DNA of 64,000 nt from Cohnella zeiphila (GCF_014212055.1 NZ_JACJVO010000032.1:124001-188000), one strand, 5' to 3'. Numbered from the stretch's first letter, positions 36,801 to 44,191 are shown. The notes: generated by a model from the letters alone, not told the origin. Numbers and translations are program-made.

Positions 36801-37749
36801 CGCCAAGAGCAATGCGGCCACTTTAACGTCCGCGGTAGGGACTGTAAGCTCGAACGGCACGGCGAACGAGACCATTACGAACATTCCATACGGCACCACG
36901 CTGGCCGCATTCAAAGCGGCGATTACGCCTGCTGCGAAAGCAAGCTTCAATGTGTACGATTCCGACGGCACGTCCCTGGCCACCGTGCTGGAGACGGGGA
37001 AAAAGGTGATCGTTACCGCGGAGGACGGAGTCACCCGGATAACGTATACGGTAACCGTAAACGCTGCTCCTCCGATTAACGATGGCGGAGGCAGCGTGCC
37101 GACGACGCCAGTTACGAATCCGTCCGATGGGGGATCCGCCGGCAACCCTTCGAGCGATGAACCCGCGGACGATCCTACGACACAGCCGCAGCAGCCGACT
37201 TCGTTCAGCGACATCATCGGACATTGGGCGGAGGCGGCCATACAGCAAGGCGTACAAAGCGGAATCGTTACCGGCTACCCGGACGGAACCTTCAAGCCGA
37301 ACCAGCCCGTGACGCGAGAGGAGTTCGCGGTCATGCTGATCAAGGCGCTGAAGCCGCAGTCGGCCGGAGCGGAGTTAATCTTCACCGATAAGGATAAGAT
37401 CGGGGCATGGGCGCGAGAAGCCGTCGCGCAAGCCGTGCAGGAAGGCATCATTAAAGGATACGTAGACGGTTCGTTCCGTCCGGATGCGGAAATCACGCGC
37501 ACGGAGATGATCGCGATGATCGCCAATGCGCTTAAGCTTACGGCGGAGGCGGGATCCGCAACGGGCTTTGCGGACGACAAGGACATTCCGGCATGGGCGA
37601 GAGGCGCCATCGCCGCGATAAAGAATCTTGGCATCGTTCAGGGGGCGGGGGAGAACCGTTTCCATCCTAACGTCAAAGCAACGAGAGCGGAGGCGATAAC
37701 CGTTCTGGTCGAGATGCTGGCGCGGCTGAATCGGCAAATCTCTCGATAG
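33880..37749 (+). CDS. S-layer-anchored surface protein with GLUG, InlB-like and Ig-like repeats
   Basis: A 1289-aa secreted protein. A signal peptide (about 1-36) ends near KADAAAPF. A GLUG-repeat region (about 140-365) contains repeated VGGLVG and NNSYASG units. An InlB-type repeat (about 432-511: LDYDGNGG to TLYAYW) follows. A cadherin-like domain (about 512-597) and its second copy (about 978-1062) flank four tandem Ig-like repeats that begin near residues 601, 695, 789 and 885 (AKDITAFSLAEQ). A Pro/Thr linker leads to three SLH repeats (about 1108-1285: SDIIGHWAEAAIQQ, IGAWAREAVAQA, IPAWARGAIAAI), which bind pyruvylated wall polymer. The role is probably adhesion or wall structure. ATG is preceded by GAGAGGGG. 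Confidence 0.92.
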   Translation: MRKFMLRGFVSLLAVLMGLGAFNGGVLWLGKADAAAPFPGSGTASSPYLVGTPEQFDSIRNYTPSKYYFKLTSDIDLSGYSAGTGWVPIGAITRVFYAHLDGDGHKITGLTINDPTADYMGLFGYLGGSYSISNLTLENVSVTGRQYVGGLAGYTASGTIAGSSVSGQVTGSTEVGGLVGANYGSTIGGSHSSANVSGTSHIGGLIGEAEMSGSAINNSYATGDITGANGGEAVGGLVGLTGTGSAPINNSYASGRVTGDSMVGGLIGEAVSVNIGNSYSAGEVNGSSNVGGLVGYSASTATIGNSYASGAVSGTSSAGGLVGYKNYNLTIKNSYASGLVNEGVGSTGVGGLVGDGDPDVGGMYAPVLNSFYDSDATGQSVSAGGTGVATSQMKDAGTFGADAANAWDFTAVWALDPTRNGGYPYLLATQAYLDYDGNGGVSGSVPPSRSYIPGERAAVDSGTMVLDSSLTALGYRFYGWNTAADGTGATYRPGDSITITSNTTLYAYWILPSSDASLAFTIGTVSANGTSEETVTDIPYGTTLSEFKTAVVPASGATFEIYESDGTTVATRLATGDQMIVTAEDGVTKVTYTLTVSANGAKDITSFSLAAQTRAATINAASHTVSLQVAYGTDRSCLAATFSLSADASAKVGGVDQVSGATLNDFTSPVTYKVQAGDGSTQDWTVTVTVAPNSAKDIASFSFPEQTGPATINSSAHAVSIQVAYGTSLNGLVASFALSPGAAAKVGTATQVSGTTANDFSSPVTYKVTAENGSSQSWKVTVTVAVNDAKDFTAFSLAEQTGAAVIDAAAHTVSIEVANGTDLSNLAAAFALSAGASAKVGTAAQVSGTTANDFTTPVTYIVTATDGSSQIWTVTVTVAAAVSSAKDITAFSLAEQSAAAVIDATAHTVSIEVANGTDAGSLVAAFALSAGASAKVGAAAQVSGTTANDFTSPVTYEVTAEDGSSQNWTVTVTVAKSNAATLTSAVGTVSSNGTANETITNIPYGTTLAAFKAAITPAAKASFNVYDSDGTSLATVLETGKKVIVTAEDGVTRITYTVTVNAAPPINDGGGSVPTTPVTNPSDGGSAGNPSSDEPADDPTTQPQQPTSFSDIIGHWAEAAIQQGVQSGIVTGYPDGTFKPNQPVTREEFAVMLIKALKPQSAGAELIFTDKDKIGAWAREAVAQAVQEGIIKGYVDGSFRPDAEITRTEMIAMIANALKLTAEAGSATGFADDKDIPAWARGAIAAIKNLGIVQGAGENRFHPNVKATRAEAITVLVEMLARLNRQISR
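35680..36810 (+). repeat. Four tandem coding repeats of 282-288 bases
   Basis: Repeat units start at 35680, 35962, 36244 and 36532. The last two are close at the DNA level (shared stretches around 36253-36345 and 36541-36633), pointing to recent duplication of a 96-codon unit in the Ig-like region. Confidence 0.85.
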
Positions 37750-37773
37750 AAAGGAAGCCGGGAAACTAGATAG

Positions 37774-37808
37774 CCAGTTGCCGATATTCAATCGGCGACT
37801 GGTTATTT
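37774..37808 (+). terminator. Terminator after the surface-protein gene
   Basis: An 11-bp stem CCAGTTGCCGA / TCGGCGACTGG with one G-U pair and a seven-base loop, followed by TTATTT. Confidence 0.72.
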
Positions 37809-37849
37809 AGGCTGAAGCAAGATCTGCTTCGGAGATTAACTAAATTAGA

Positions 37850-37879
37850 TTGTCACGTATCCGATCTGTCAGATATGAT
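37850..37879 (+). promoter_or_regulatory. Promoter of the mntP-like gene
   Basis: TTGTCA (37850-37855) and TATGAT (37874-37879) with an 18-base spacer. I looked for a yybP-ykoY manganese riboswitch in the short leader and saw none. Confidence 0.65.
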
Positions 37880-37908
37880 AAAAGCAAAAACGACACTAGG
37901 TGATAGGG

Positions 37909-38457
37909 ATGACCACTCTATTAAAGATGATTGTTTTCGTTTTATCTTTAGGGATAGATACATTATTAATCTCTATATCGCTGGGTGTCATCAAAACAAA
38001 AGGAAAATGGAAAATTGCCGCGGCATTCGTCTGTGCAGAGGCTATTATGCCGCTAATTGGACTTCTTGCCGGAAAAGGCGCGGGGCAGATTTTGGGACAT
38101 TGGGCATCGGTTATTGGAGGGTTTCTATTAATCGGAGTTGCAATCTGGCTTATCTTTTTTGAAGATGAGGACGAGGAAGAGGAAAAGCTGGAACATCATT
38201 TAATAGGTTGGACGCTCATTCTGACAGCCTTAAGCATCTCTTTGGATGAACTTGCTGTCGGATTTTCGATTGGACTTGTAGGCGTGCCGGTAGCACTAAC
38301 GATTGTTCTTATTGCACTTCAATCGTTGCTGTTTTCTTTTATCGGATTGACCTTTGGCGCCAAGCTCAAACGATATATGGGCGAATGGTCCGAGAAAATG
38401 GCCGGCATTGTATTAGGTTTGCTTGGCGCATGGATTATTATCGAGTCGTTACTCTAA
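37909..38457 (+). CDS. mntP: MntP-family manganese efflux pump
   Basis: A 182-aa membrane protein with six predicted helices in two homologous halves. The motifs LSLGIDTLLISISLGV and LTALSISLDELAVGFSIGL carry the paired aspartates (GID, LDE) expected for Mn2+ transport in the MntP/YebN family. A DEDEEEE acidic run sits in the middle loop. ATG at 37909 follows AGGTGAT; an in-frame GTG at 37900 lies in that site. Base composition is clearly lower in GC than in the upstream gene, a sign that this patch has a different history. Confidence 0.85.
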   Translation: MTTLLKMIVFVLSLGIDTLLISISLGVIKTKGKWKIAAAFVCAEAIMPLIGLLAGKGAGQILGHWASVIGGFLLIGVAIWLIFFEDEDEEEEKLEHHLIGWTLILTALSISLDELAVGFSIGLVGVPVALTIVLIALQSLLFSFIGLTFGAKLKRYMGEWSEKMAGIVLGLLGAWIIIESLL

Positions 38458-38505
38458 AGGGGACGATAGTTTAGCGATCCTGAAGCCGTTTTAAGGAGGC
38501 TGCAT

Positions 38506-39057
38506 ATGGGACGGGTAATTCTGATGATGAATGTGACGCTGGACGGTTGCTGCGACCACACGCAGGTGATTGCGGATGAGGAGCTACACCGGTACACGGA
38601 GGACCTGATGGACCGGTCCGATGGTCTGCTTTTCGGACGTGAAATCTACCAGCTGATGGAAAGTGCTTGGCCGGCCATTGCCAGCAGCGGCGACGGACCT
38701 CCATTCTTGGTCGACTTCGCACGCAAGCTCGATCGGAAACCCAAGTACGTCTTCTCGCGGACGCTGAATCACGTGTCGTGGCAGAACTCTTTCTTGTTGA
38801 AGGGGCCTGTCTCCGAGGAGGTGCCGCAGCTTACGGCAGAAGGGAAGAACCTAGTCGTCAACGGCGGTCCCGGCCTCGGTTCCACCCTGGCGCAACTAGG
38901 CTTGGTGGATGAGTATCATTTCCTGGTACAGCCAATCGTTGCCGGACGCGGCCCCCGATTATTGGGGGGAGTTCGCGATCGGCTGGATCTGAAGCTGACC
39001 GAGACCAAACCCTTCGGCTCCGGCGTCGTGGTGCTCCGCTACACGCCCGTTCGTTAA
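38506..39057 (+). CDS. RibD C-terminal/dihydrofolate reductase-like protein
   Basis: A 183-aa single-domain protein of the RibD-C/DHFR-like reductase family. It has the N-terminal MMNVTLDGCCDH, then LLFGREIYQLMESAWP, the loop LVVNGGPGLGSTLAQLGLVDEYHFLVQPIVAGRGPRL and a C-terminal GVVVLRYTPV. These YyaP-like proteins are thought to bind NADPH; their substrate is unknown. ATG at 38506 has AGGAGG upstream. A second member of the family lies at 42382, and an intergenic palindrome follows both genes. Confidence 0.85.
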   Translation: MGRVILMMNVTLDGCCDHTQVIADEELHRYTEDLMDRSDGLLFGREIYQLMESAWPAIASSGDGPPFLVDFARKLDRKPKYVFSRTLNHVSWQNSFLLKGPVSEEVPQLTAEGKNLVVNGGPGLGSTLAQLGLVDEYHFLVQPIVAGRGPRLLGGVRDRLDLKLTETKPFGSGVVVLRYTPVR

Positions 39058-39080
39058 CTGCTCGGCTAACAATACGACAG

Positions 39081-39102
39081 CCTGCCGGCGGGATCCGGCA
39101 GG
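39081..39102. repeat. Intergenic palindrome, copy 1 of 3
   Basis: CCTGCCGG-cgggat-CCGGCAGG, 8-bp stem. Related copies are at 43001-43030 and 44166-44191. No T-run follows. Confidence 0.75.
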
Positions 39103-39247
39103 ATAGCGTAAGAAGTTTCAGTTATAATAGCTGTTAGTCAGAGTACCAAAGGGAACCTCGGAAACCTAATGTTTTTCCTTTTGCTGGGTACACTAACCTT
39201 AAAGGCTCAGGTACACGGCCATATCTCCTTGAAGGGGGACATCTGTT
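39103..39247 (+). promoter_or_regulatory. Promoter and long leader of the fbp gene
   Basis: A -10 TATAAT at 39123-39128 (no good -35) places transcription start near 39135, giving a leader of about 110 bases. In it GTACC (39143-39147) can pair with either of two GGTAC copies (39187-39191 and 39210-39214), and GGTACAC occurs twice. The pattern could allow alternative structures. I could not match it to a known riboswitch class. Confidence 0.35.
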
Positions 39248-41179
39248 TTGGATGCGCAGTTTCTAGATTTATTGGCCCAGAAATACGATACGGAAGAAAA
39301 AGTGATAACAGAAATCATCAACCTTGAAGCGATCTCCAATCTTCCCAAGGGAACTGAGCATTTTGTCAGTGATTTGCATGGGGAGTTTCAGGCTTTTCAG
39401 CATGTACTAAGAAACGGTTCGGGTACCGTAAAAGAGAAAATCAAAGCTTTGTTCCGCGAGGGTTGGACGGATCATGAAATCAATGATCTTGCGGCGTTAG
39501 TTTATTATCCGGAAGAAAAAATACAGCTGGTTAAAGGAGACCTGTGCAATAAACAAGCCTTGAACCGATGGTACAGACAAACGATTGAACATATGCTTAA
39601 GCTCATTGCTTATGCCTCTTCCAAATATACGCGCTCGAAATTGCGTAAAGCTCTGCCGGAGCAGTTTGTATATATTGTAGAAGAGCTTCTATACAAGACG
39701 GATTCGACCAACAATAAGGACCCTTATTATGAGGAAATATACCGGCAAATAATATCCTTGGGCCATGCGGACAAGCTCATTATCGGCCTTGCTTATACGA
39801 CCCAGCGCCTGGTGGTTGACCATCTTCATGTAGTCGGAGATATCTATGACCGCGGGCCGGACCCCGATAAAATTATGGACACGCTGATCAACTACCATTC
39901 TGTAGACATTCAGTGGGGGAACCATGATGTCCTGTGGATAGGCGCCTATGCAGGTTCCCTGGTCTGCCTTGCGAATATTATCCGGATCTGCGCCAGATAC
40001 GACAATCTGGACATCATCGAAGACGTATACGGAATCAATCTTCGCCCGCTGCTGAACTTGGCGGAGAAATACTATGAGGACAATCCGGCCTTTAGACCGA
40101 AGCTGCAGACCGACCATAACGGTTCGGAGCAGGAAATCCTGCAGATTGCCAAAATTCATCAAGCCATTGCCATGATCCAGTTTAAGCTTGAAATCCCGAT
40201 TATCAAGAGACGCCCATCCTTTAATATGTCTGAAAGGCTTTTGCTTGAGCGGATCGATTACGACAAAAATGAAATCAAGATCGGCGGAAAAACGTACCCG
40301 CTGGAAAACACCTGTTTCGCAACCGTAAATCCGGAGCAGCCTGAACAATTGCTGGAGGAAGAACGGCAGGTGATGGAAAAGCTTCTGTTCTCCGTTCAGC
40401 ATTCCGAAAAGCTGGCCAGACATATGAATTTTCTTATGAAAAAGGGCAGCCTCTATTTAAAATACAACGGGAATTTGTTAATTCACGGTTGTATTCCTTT
40501 GGATGAAGAAGGAAACATGGAAGAGATGCAGATTGAAGACAAGACGTATTCGGGCCGTCAGCTGCTCGATGTTTTTGAAAATTATTTACGCTACGCCTTT
40601 GCGCATCCGGAAGAGACGGATGATCTGGCTACGGATATGGTATGGTACATCTGGACAGGGGAATGCTCCTCGCTCTTTGGAAAGAGAGAAATGACCACCT
40701 TTGAACGGTACTTTATCCAAGATAAAGAAACCCATAAGGAGAGAAAGAACCCTTATTACCATTTGCGTGAAAATGAGGAGATCTGCCGGAAAATCCTGCT
40801 GGAGTTTGATTTGAATCCGGATCATGGACATATCATTAACGGCCACACGCCAGTTAAAGAAATTCGTGGAGAGAACCCCGTTAAAGCAAACGGCAAGATG
40901 GTTGTCATTGACGGCGGTTTTTCCAAAGCCTATCAATCCACAACGGGCATCGCCGGATATACCTTGTTGTATAATTCCTTTGGCATGCAGCTCGTTGCCC
41001 ATCAGAAATTTAATTCAAAAGAAGATGTGTTGTGCAACGGAACGGACGTGTTGTCTGTAAAAAGGCTGGTGGACAAAGAACTGGAGCGGAAGCTGGTGAG
41101 GGAAACCAATGTCGGGGAGAAGCTGCTGCAGAAAATCTCAAATTTGAAGAATCTCCTGGAGTATCGCTACATGAAATGA
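39248..41179 (+). CDS. fbp: Class III fructose-1,6-bisphosphatase
   Basis: A 643-aa gluconeogenic enzyme that converts fructose-1,6-bisphosphate to fructose-6-phosphate, of the Firmicutes class III type with a metallophosphatase core. Metal-site motifs are visible: FVSDLHGEFQAF near residue 40, VVGDIYDRGPDPDKIMD near 195, WGNHDVLWIGAYAG near 225, HGCIP near 415, and INGHTPVKE near 530. The length is typical for the class. The start is TTG at 39248 with AAGGGGG about 10 bases upstream; no ATG is available. GC content is clearly below that of the rest of the window. Confidence 0.93.
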   Translation: MDAQFLDLLAQKYDTEEKVITEIINLEAISNLPKGTEHFVSDLHGEFQAFQHVLRNGSGTVKEKIKALFREGWTDHEINDLAALVYYPEEKIQLVKGDLCNKQALNRWYRQTIEHMLKLIAYASSKYTRSKLRKALPEQFVYIVEELLYKTDSTNNKDPYYEEIYRQIISLGHADKLIIGLAYTTQRLVVDHLHVVGDIYDRGPDPDKIMDTLINYHSVDIQWGNHDVLWIGAYAGSLVCLANIIRICARYDNLDIIEDVYGINLRPLLNLAEKYYEDNPAFRPKLQTDHNGSEQEILQIAKIHQAIAMIQFKLEIPIIKRRPSFNMSERLLLERIDYDKNEIKIGGKTYPLENTCFATVNPEQPEQLLEEERQVMEKLLFSVQHSEKLARHMNFLMKKGSLYLKYNGNLLIHGCIPLDEEGNMEEMQIEDKTYSGRQLLDVFENYLRYAFAHPEETDDLATDMVWYIWTGECSSLFGKREMTTFERYFIQDKETHKERKNPYYHLRENEEICRKILLEFDLNPDHGHIINGHTPVKEIRGENPVKANGKMVVIDGGFSKAYQSTTGIAGYTLLYNSFGMQLVAHQKFNSKEDVLCNGTDVLSVKRLVDKELERKLVRETNVGEKLLQKISNLKNLLEYRYMK

Positions 41180-41195
41180 AACAACTGCTAAAAAG

Positions 41196-41220
41196 AGCCG
41201 CCCTCGGGCGGCTGATTGTT
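41196..41220 (+). terminator. Terminator after fbp
   Basis: Stem AGCCGCCC / GGGCGGCT with a CTCG-type tetraloop, followed by GATTGTTT. The T-run is imperfect. Confidence 0.65.
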
Positions 41221-41236
41221 TCCAACGGCTATTACC

Positions 41237-41505
41237 TTACGCCTGTGCTGTGGGACGGATCACGATCTCGTTCACATCAATATCGGCCGGCTGCTCGATC
41301 GCGTAGGCAATCGCACGAGCAATCGCCTCCGGCGGCATCGCGATCGCAATCGCACGAGCAATTACTTCCGGCGGCATCGTGAACTTGTCACGGGACTCTT
41401 CCTGCCCGGCCTTCCCCTCCGGATTTATCACGCCATCCGTCCGGACCATGCCGGGCGAAATGATCGTCACCCGCACCTTGTCGCCGGCTTCCTGGCGCAA
41501 ACCCA
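41237..41505 (-). pseudogene. C-terminal fragment of a short-chain dehydrogenase
   Basis: On the minus strand the frame ends with VRVTIISPGMVRTDGVINPEGK, then ADIDVNEIVIRPTAQA and a stop, which is the C-terminal part of a YdfG-like short-chain dehydrogenase/reductase. The nucleotide-binding domain and the catalytic Ser-Tyr-Lys region are missing: the homologous part begins at about 41505 and the sequence beyond belongs to an AraC gene on the other strand. A 13-residue tandem duplication (MPPEVIARAIAIA, MPPEAIARAIAYA) is present, from a 39-base repeat at 41307 and 41346. Confidence 0.75.
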
Positions 41506-41509
41506 TACG

Positions 41510-42242
41510 ACTACGGACGGTTCGTATAAAACAGCGATTCCGGAGCTTTGTTTTAGGCGTGCGACTCAGGAATCGGAACCGACGCATACCCTCGGCATGC
41601 CCTCTCTTTACTTAATTGCCCAAGGCTCCAAGACTGCCACATTAGCCGGGGAAAGCTTCCAGATCGTATCAGAGACGTATTTGGTTACCTCCGTTCATCT
41701 GCCGGTTATCGGGAAAATCACTCAGGCATCGCCGCAGACACCTTACTTAAGCTTAGAATTAATGCTCAGTCCGGATGTCATTCTGGATATAAACAAGAAA
41801 TCTAGCCCGGAGAAAAGGGGAGAGACGGGACGGGGCATTTTGGTCAATCCATCCTCCCCTTCTTTGCTAGATGCGGTTCTGCGCCTCGTCAATCTTTTAG
41901 ATACGCCGACTGACATCGAGATGCTGGCTCCGCTTATCATCCGGGAAGTATTTTATAGGGTACTGCAGGGCGAACAAGGGGCGTTGATCAGGCAATTTGC
42001 CGTGATCGGAAGCTATGCACAAGGCTTTTCAAATGCCATCCATCTGATCAACCGTGATTATTCCAAGCCTCTCGTCATTTGGTCGATTGATGCTCACGCA
42101 AGGCTTGGATGCTGCAGCGGCAGGATTTCGCGTCGGTTACGAAAGCCCTTCCCAGTTCAACCGGGAATACGCCCGCTTATTTGGACGCCCGCCGATGAGA
42201 GATATTAATCACCTGCGCGATTCTTTATTTGAACCACAGTGA
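41510..42242 (+). pseudogene. Decayed AraC-family regulator (truncated, internal deletion)
   Basis: The frame from about 41510 reads TTDGSYKTAIPELCFRRATQ, then SLYLIAQGSKTATLAGESF and YLVTSVHLPVIGKI. This is an AraC_N-type regulator without its first residues. Near 42075, after HLINRDYSKPL, the sequence jumps to RLMLTQGLDAAAAGFRVGYESPSQFNREYARLFGRPP in another frame. The first helix-turn-helix (about 40 codons) is lost. The 5' end is missing at the same point where the opposite-strand dehydrogenase fragment is cut. The gene cannot encode a working regulator. Confidence 0.78.
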
Positions 42243-42381
42243 ATTGCCTGCAAAAAAATTCAGATTCCCGCTTGAACCTTACGTGACGTAATGATTTATA
42301 GTGAACGTAACAGCAGGACAAACCACAGGACAACGGCCAAAAAATAAAAAAGATCAATTTGAAATCGGAGGAAAAACGGAC

Positions 42382-42951
42382 ATGAGAAAACTCGTATTGT
42401 TCATGCATGTTTCGCTGGATGGGTATGCGTCGGATTCGAACGGAGGACTGGATTGGATTCCGTACAACGAGGAATTGGAGAAATACGCCGAGGAGGTCGT
42501 AGCCGAAGTCGGTTCTCCCGTTTACGGACGTACGACGTATCAGATGATGGAGAGCTACTGGCCCACGGTGCTGAATGATCCGAATGCGTCGAGGCACGGT
42601 TTGGAGCATGCCAAATGGGTGCAGGACGTTAAGAAGATCGTCATTTCCGGCACGATGGACAAGGCGGAATGGAACAATACGATGCTGATCAAGGACAAAA
42701 TCGCAGAGGAAATCAAGGCGCTCAAGGAGCAGCCCGGCAAAAATCTCGTTATCTTCGGCAGCCCGGGGGCTGCGAAGACGCTGCTTGAGCTCGGTCTGAT
42801 CGACGAATTCCTGCTGACGATTTGTCCGGTCGTCCTGGGCCGCGGAAAATCGGCATTCGAAGGCGTCATCGAGAAAATCCGGCTCAAGCTGCTGTCCAGC
42901 CGAACGTTCAAGTCGGGCATTATCGCGACCCGCTATGAGTTGGAGAAATAG
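42382..42951 (+). CDS. RibD C-terminal/dihydrofolate reductase-like protein
   Basis: A 189-aa member of the YyaP-like reductase family. It has MRKLVLFMHVSLDGYASDSNGGLDWI, SPVYGRTTYQMMESYWP, KNLVIFGSPGAAKTLLELGLIDEFLLTICPVVLGRGK and a C-terminal SGIIATRYE. These are the same blocks as in the protein encoded at 38506, but the two share limited identity, so this is not a recent duplicate. ATG at 42382 follows GGAGG; a longer GTG frame from 42301 is not supported. Confidence 0.88.
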   Translation: MRKLVLFMHVSLDGYASDSNGGLDWIPYNEELEKYAEEVVAEVGSPVYGRTTYQMMESYWPTVLNDPNASRHGLEHAKWVQDVKKIVISGTMDKAEWNNTMLIKDKIAEEIKALKEQPGKNLVIFGSPGAAKTLLELGLIDEFLLTICPVVLGRGKSAFEGVIEKIRLKLLSSRTFKSGIIATRYELEK

Positions 42952-43360
42952 TCGCGCCGTACAAGTTGTCGGCTCTAACGAGGAACGTTACCTTAATTAG
43001 ACAGCCTGCCGGCGTGATCCGGCAGGCTGTTCAGCTAACGGACAGGATAGTTCCATTCACTTCACGAATACTTAATAATCACTACAAAACAGCAATTATT
43101 ATGAGTGATGGAATACATAGATTTTTGTCAGGAGGAAGAAGCGGAGGCGCCTGCCGCTGGAAGTCCCGGAGCGCATCCCTTCGGATCGATTCGTTTCGTC
43201 AGCTTGGCTCGCCCCAGAAGATCGAGCCATGTCAGCCTCCGTGCAGACATACGAAGTGCCGGGAGTCGCCAGTTGAAAATGCGATGCCGGATATGTGTCG
43301 GGAGAGAATGTAATGATGAGTTCTGACTACAAGAAATCACCTTAAAGAGGGGTCAACTTT
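42952..43360. other. Intergenic region with a palindrome and a possible gene remnant
   Basis: About 400 bases without a convincing gene. It holds palindrome copy 2. An in-frame stretch of 44 codons at 43142-43276 (RRLPLEVPERIPSDRF, SSAWLAPEDRAM, ending at TGA) looks protein-like but has no start and no recognised relative. No other frame is persuasive. Confidence 0.4.
43001..43030. repeat. Intergenic palindrome, copy 2 of 3
   Basis: Perfect 12-bp stem ACAGCCTGCCGG / CCGGCAGGCTGT with loop cgtgat. It lies after the second RibD-like gene. Confidence 0.8.
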
Positions 43361-43990
43361 ATGAATCTGTTAAGGAAGCATTGGTTCGATCTAGGATTTC
43401 TGCTTGCTGTTTTGGTTTCTCTTTTTGTCGGGGTACGGTACGATCGATTCAGCGAATTGCAGGCGCTGTTGTGGATCAGTCTGATCACGTTGTGGCTTCA
43501 TCAGTTTGAGGAGTATCGATACCCCGGATACTTTCCGGGAATGATGAACAAGGTGATGTTCAAGAGCGAACAGCCGGACCGTTACCCATTGAACTCCAAT
43601 ACGTCGCTAGTGGTCAACGTGTACCTCGGTTGGTCTCTTTATCTGCTCGCCGCCCTGATGGCGGAGCGTGCGATTTGGCTGTCGATGGCCAGCATTCTGG
43701 TGTCACTCGGCAACTTTTTAGCCCACTCCTTCATTTTCAACATCCGGGGCAGAACGCGATATAATCCTGGTATGGCAACAGCAAATCTATTATTTCTGCC
43801 TTTGACCGTCGGTTTCTTTTATTTGATCCACCATCAGCATCTGGTCTCACCGCTGGATTATGTGATCGGGGTCCCGTTCGGGATCGTGCTCAACTATGTC
43901 GGAATTCTGAAAACCATCGATTGGATGAAAGACGAACGTACGTCTTTCATTTTTCCCAAGCGTTCCCTGCCGCCCGACAATCGTTTGTAG
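43361..43990 (+). CDS. HXXEE-domain membrane protein
   Basis: A 209-aa membrane protein with about five predicted helices. The family motif H-x-x-E-E appears as LHQFEEYRYPGYFPGM near residue 47. Later conserved residues are seen in LVVNVYLGW and LAHSFIFNIRGRTRYNPGM. The function of HXXEE proteins is unknown; the conserved acid/histidine set within the membrane hints at metal binding or an enzyme. The ATG at 43361 has AAAGAGGGG upstream. It stands alone between two copies of the intergenic palindrome. Confidence 0.85.
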   Translation: MNLLRKHWFDLGFLLAVLVSLFVGVRYDRFSELQALLWISLITLWLHQFEEYRYPGYFPGMMNKVMFKSEQPDRYPLNSNTSLVVNVYLGWSLYLLAALMAERAIWLSMASILVSLGNFLAHSFIFNIRGRTRYNPGMATANLLFLPLTVGFFYLIHHQHLVSPLDYVIGVPFGIVLNYVGILKTIDWMKDERTSFIFPKRSLPPDNRL

Positions 43991-44008
43991 GGCATTTGAC
44001 GCAAGGGA

Positions 44009-44167
44009 ATGGAACCGCTGCAATGGTGGTATGCCAAAGAAACCGAAATTATCGACCCTATTTATTTGAAAGACTGGATCGTGAAACGTTATAAGCGCTG
44101 GTGCGGAACTTGTTTCCTTGGACAACTGACGATTACGCTAACTGGGAACGATACTTCAAACAAATAG
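44009..44167 (+). CDS. Short open frame, possible gene remnant
   Basis: A 52-codon frame starting at ATG 44009 (MEPLQWWYAKETEIIDPIYL, KDWIVKRYKRWCGTC) and ending with a stop at 44165-44167 inside the palindrome at 44166. The first 30 residues look protein-like. The ribosome binding site AAGGG is too close to the ATG. It may be the tail of a lost gene. Confidence 0.25.
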   Translation: MEPLQWWYAKETEIIDPIYLKDWIVKRYKRWCGTCFLGQLTITLTGNDTSNK

Positions 44168-44191
44168 CCTGCCGGTATGATCCGGCAGGCT
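44166..44191. repeat. Intergenic palindrome, copy 3 of 3
   Basis: AGCCTGCCGG-tatgat-CCGGCAGGCT, 10-bp stem, between the HXXEE gene and the convergent MFS gene. Confidence 0.78.

Noticed and set aside
34300..36810. Repeats considered as a CRISPR array
   Set aside because: The repeats are coding, in frame, and correspond to GLUG and Ig-like protein repeats; unit lengths of 282-288 bases do not fit CRISPR.
37803..37908. yybP-ykoY manganese riboswitch before mntP
   Set aside because: The leader is too short after the promoter at 37850-37879 and lacks the expected conserved loops.
39129..39247. c-di-AMP (ydaO) riboswitch before fbp
   Set aside because: A stretch like CACTAACCTTAAAGGC recalls the 3' part of that class, but the leader is far too short and the GGTGAATC-type core is absent.
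43105..43326. 73-codon plus-strand open frame between the RibD-like and HXXEE genes
   Set aside because: No ribosome binding site, no start context and no family-like pattern; another frame in the same place looks more protein-like but has no start.
39081..44191. Palindrome copies considered as simple Rho-independent terminators
   Set aside because: None is followed by a T-run, and the core sequence is conserved among copies, which terminators do not require.
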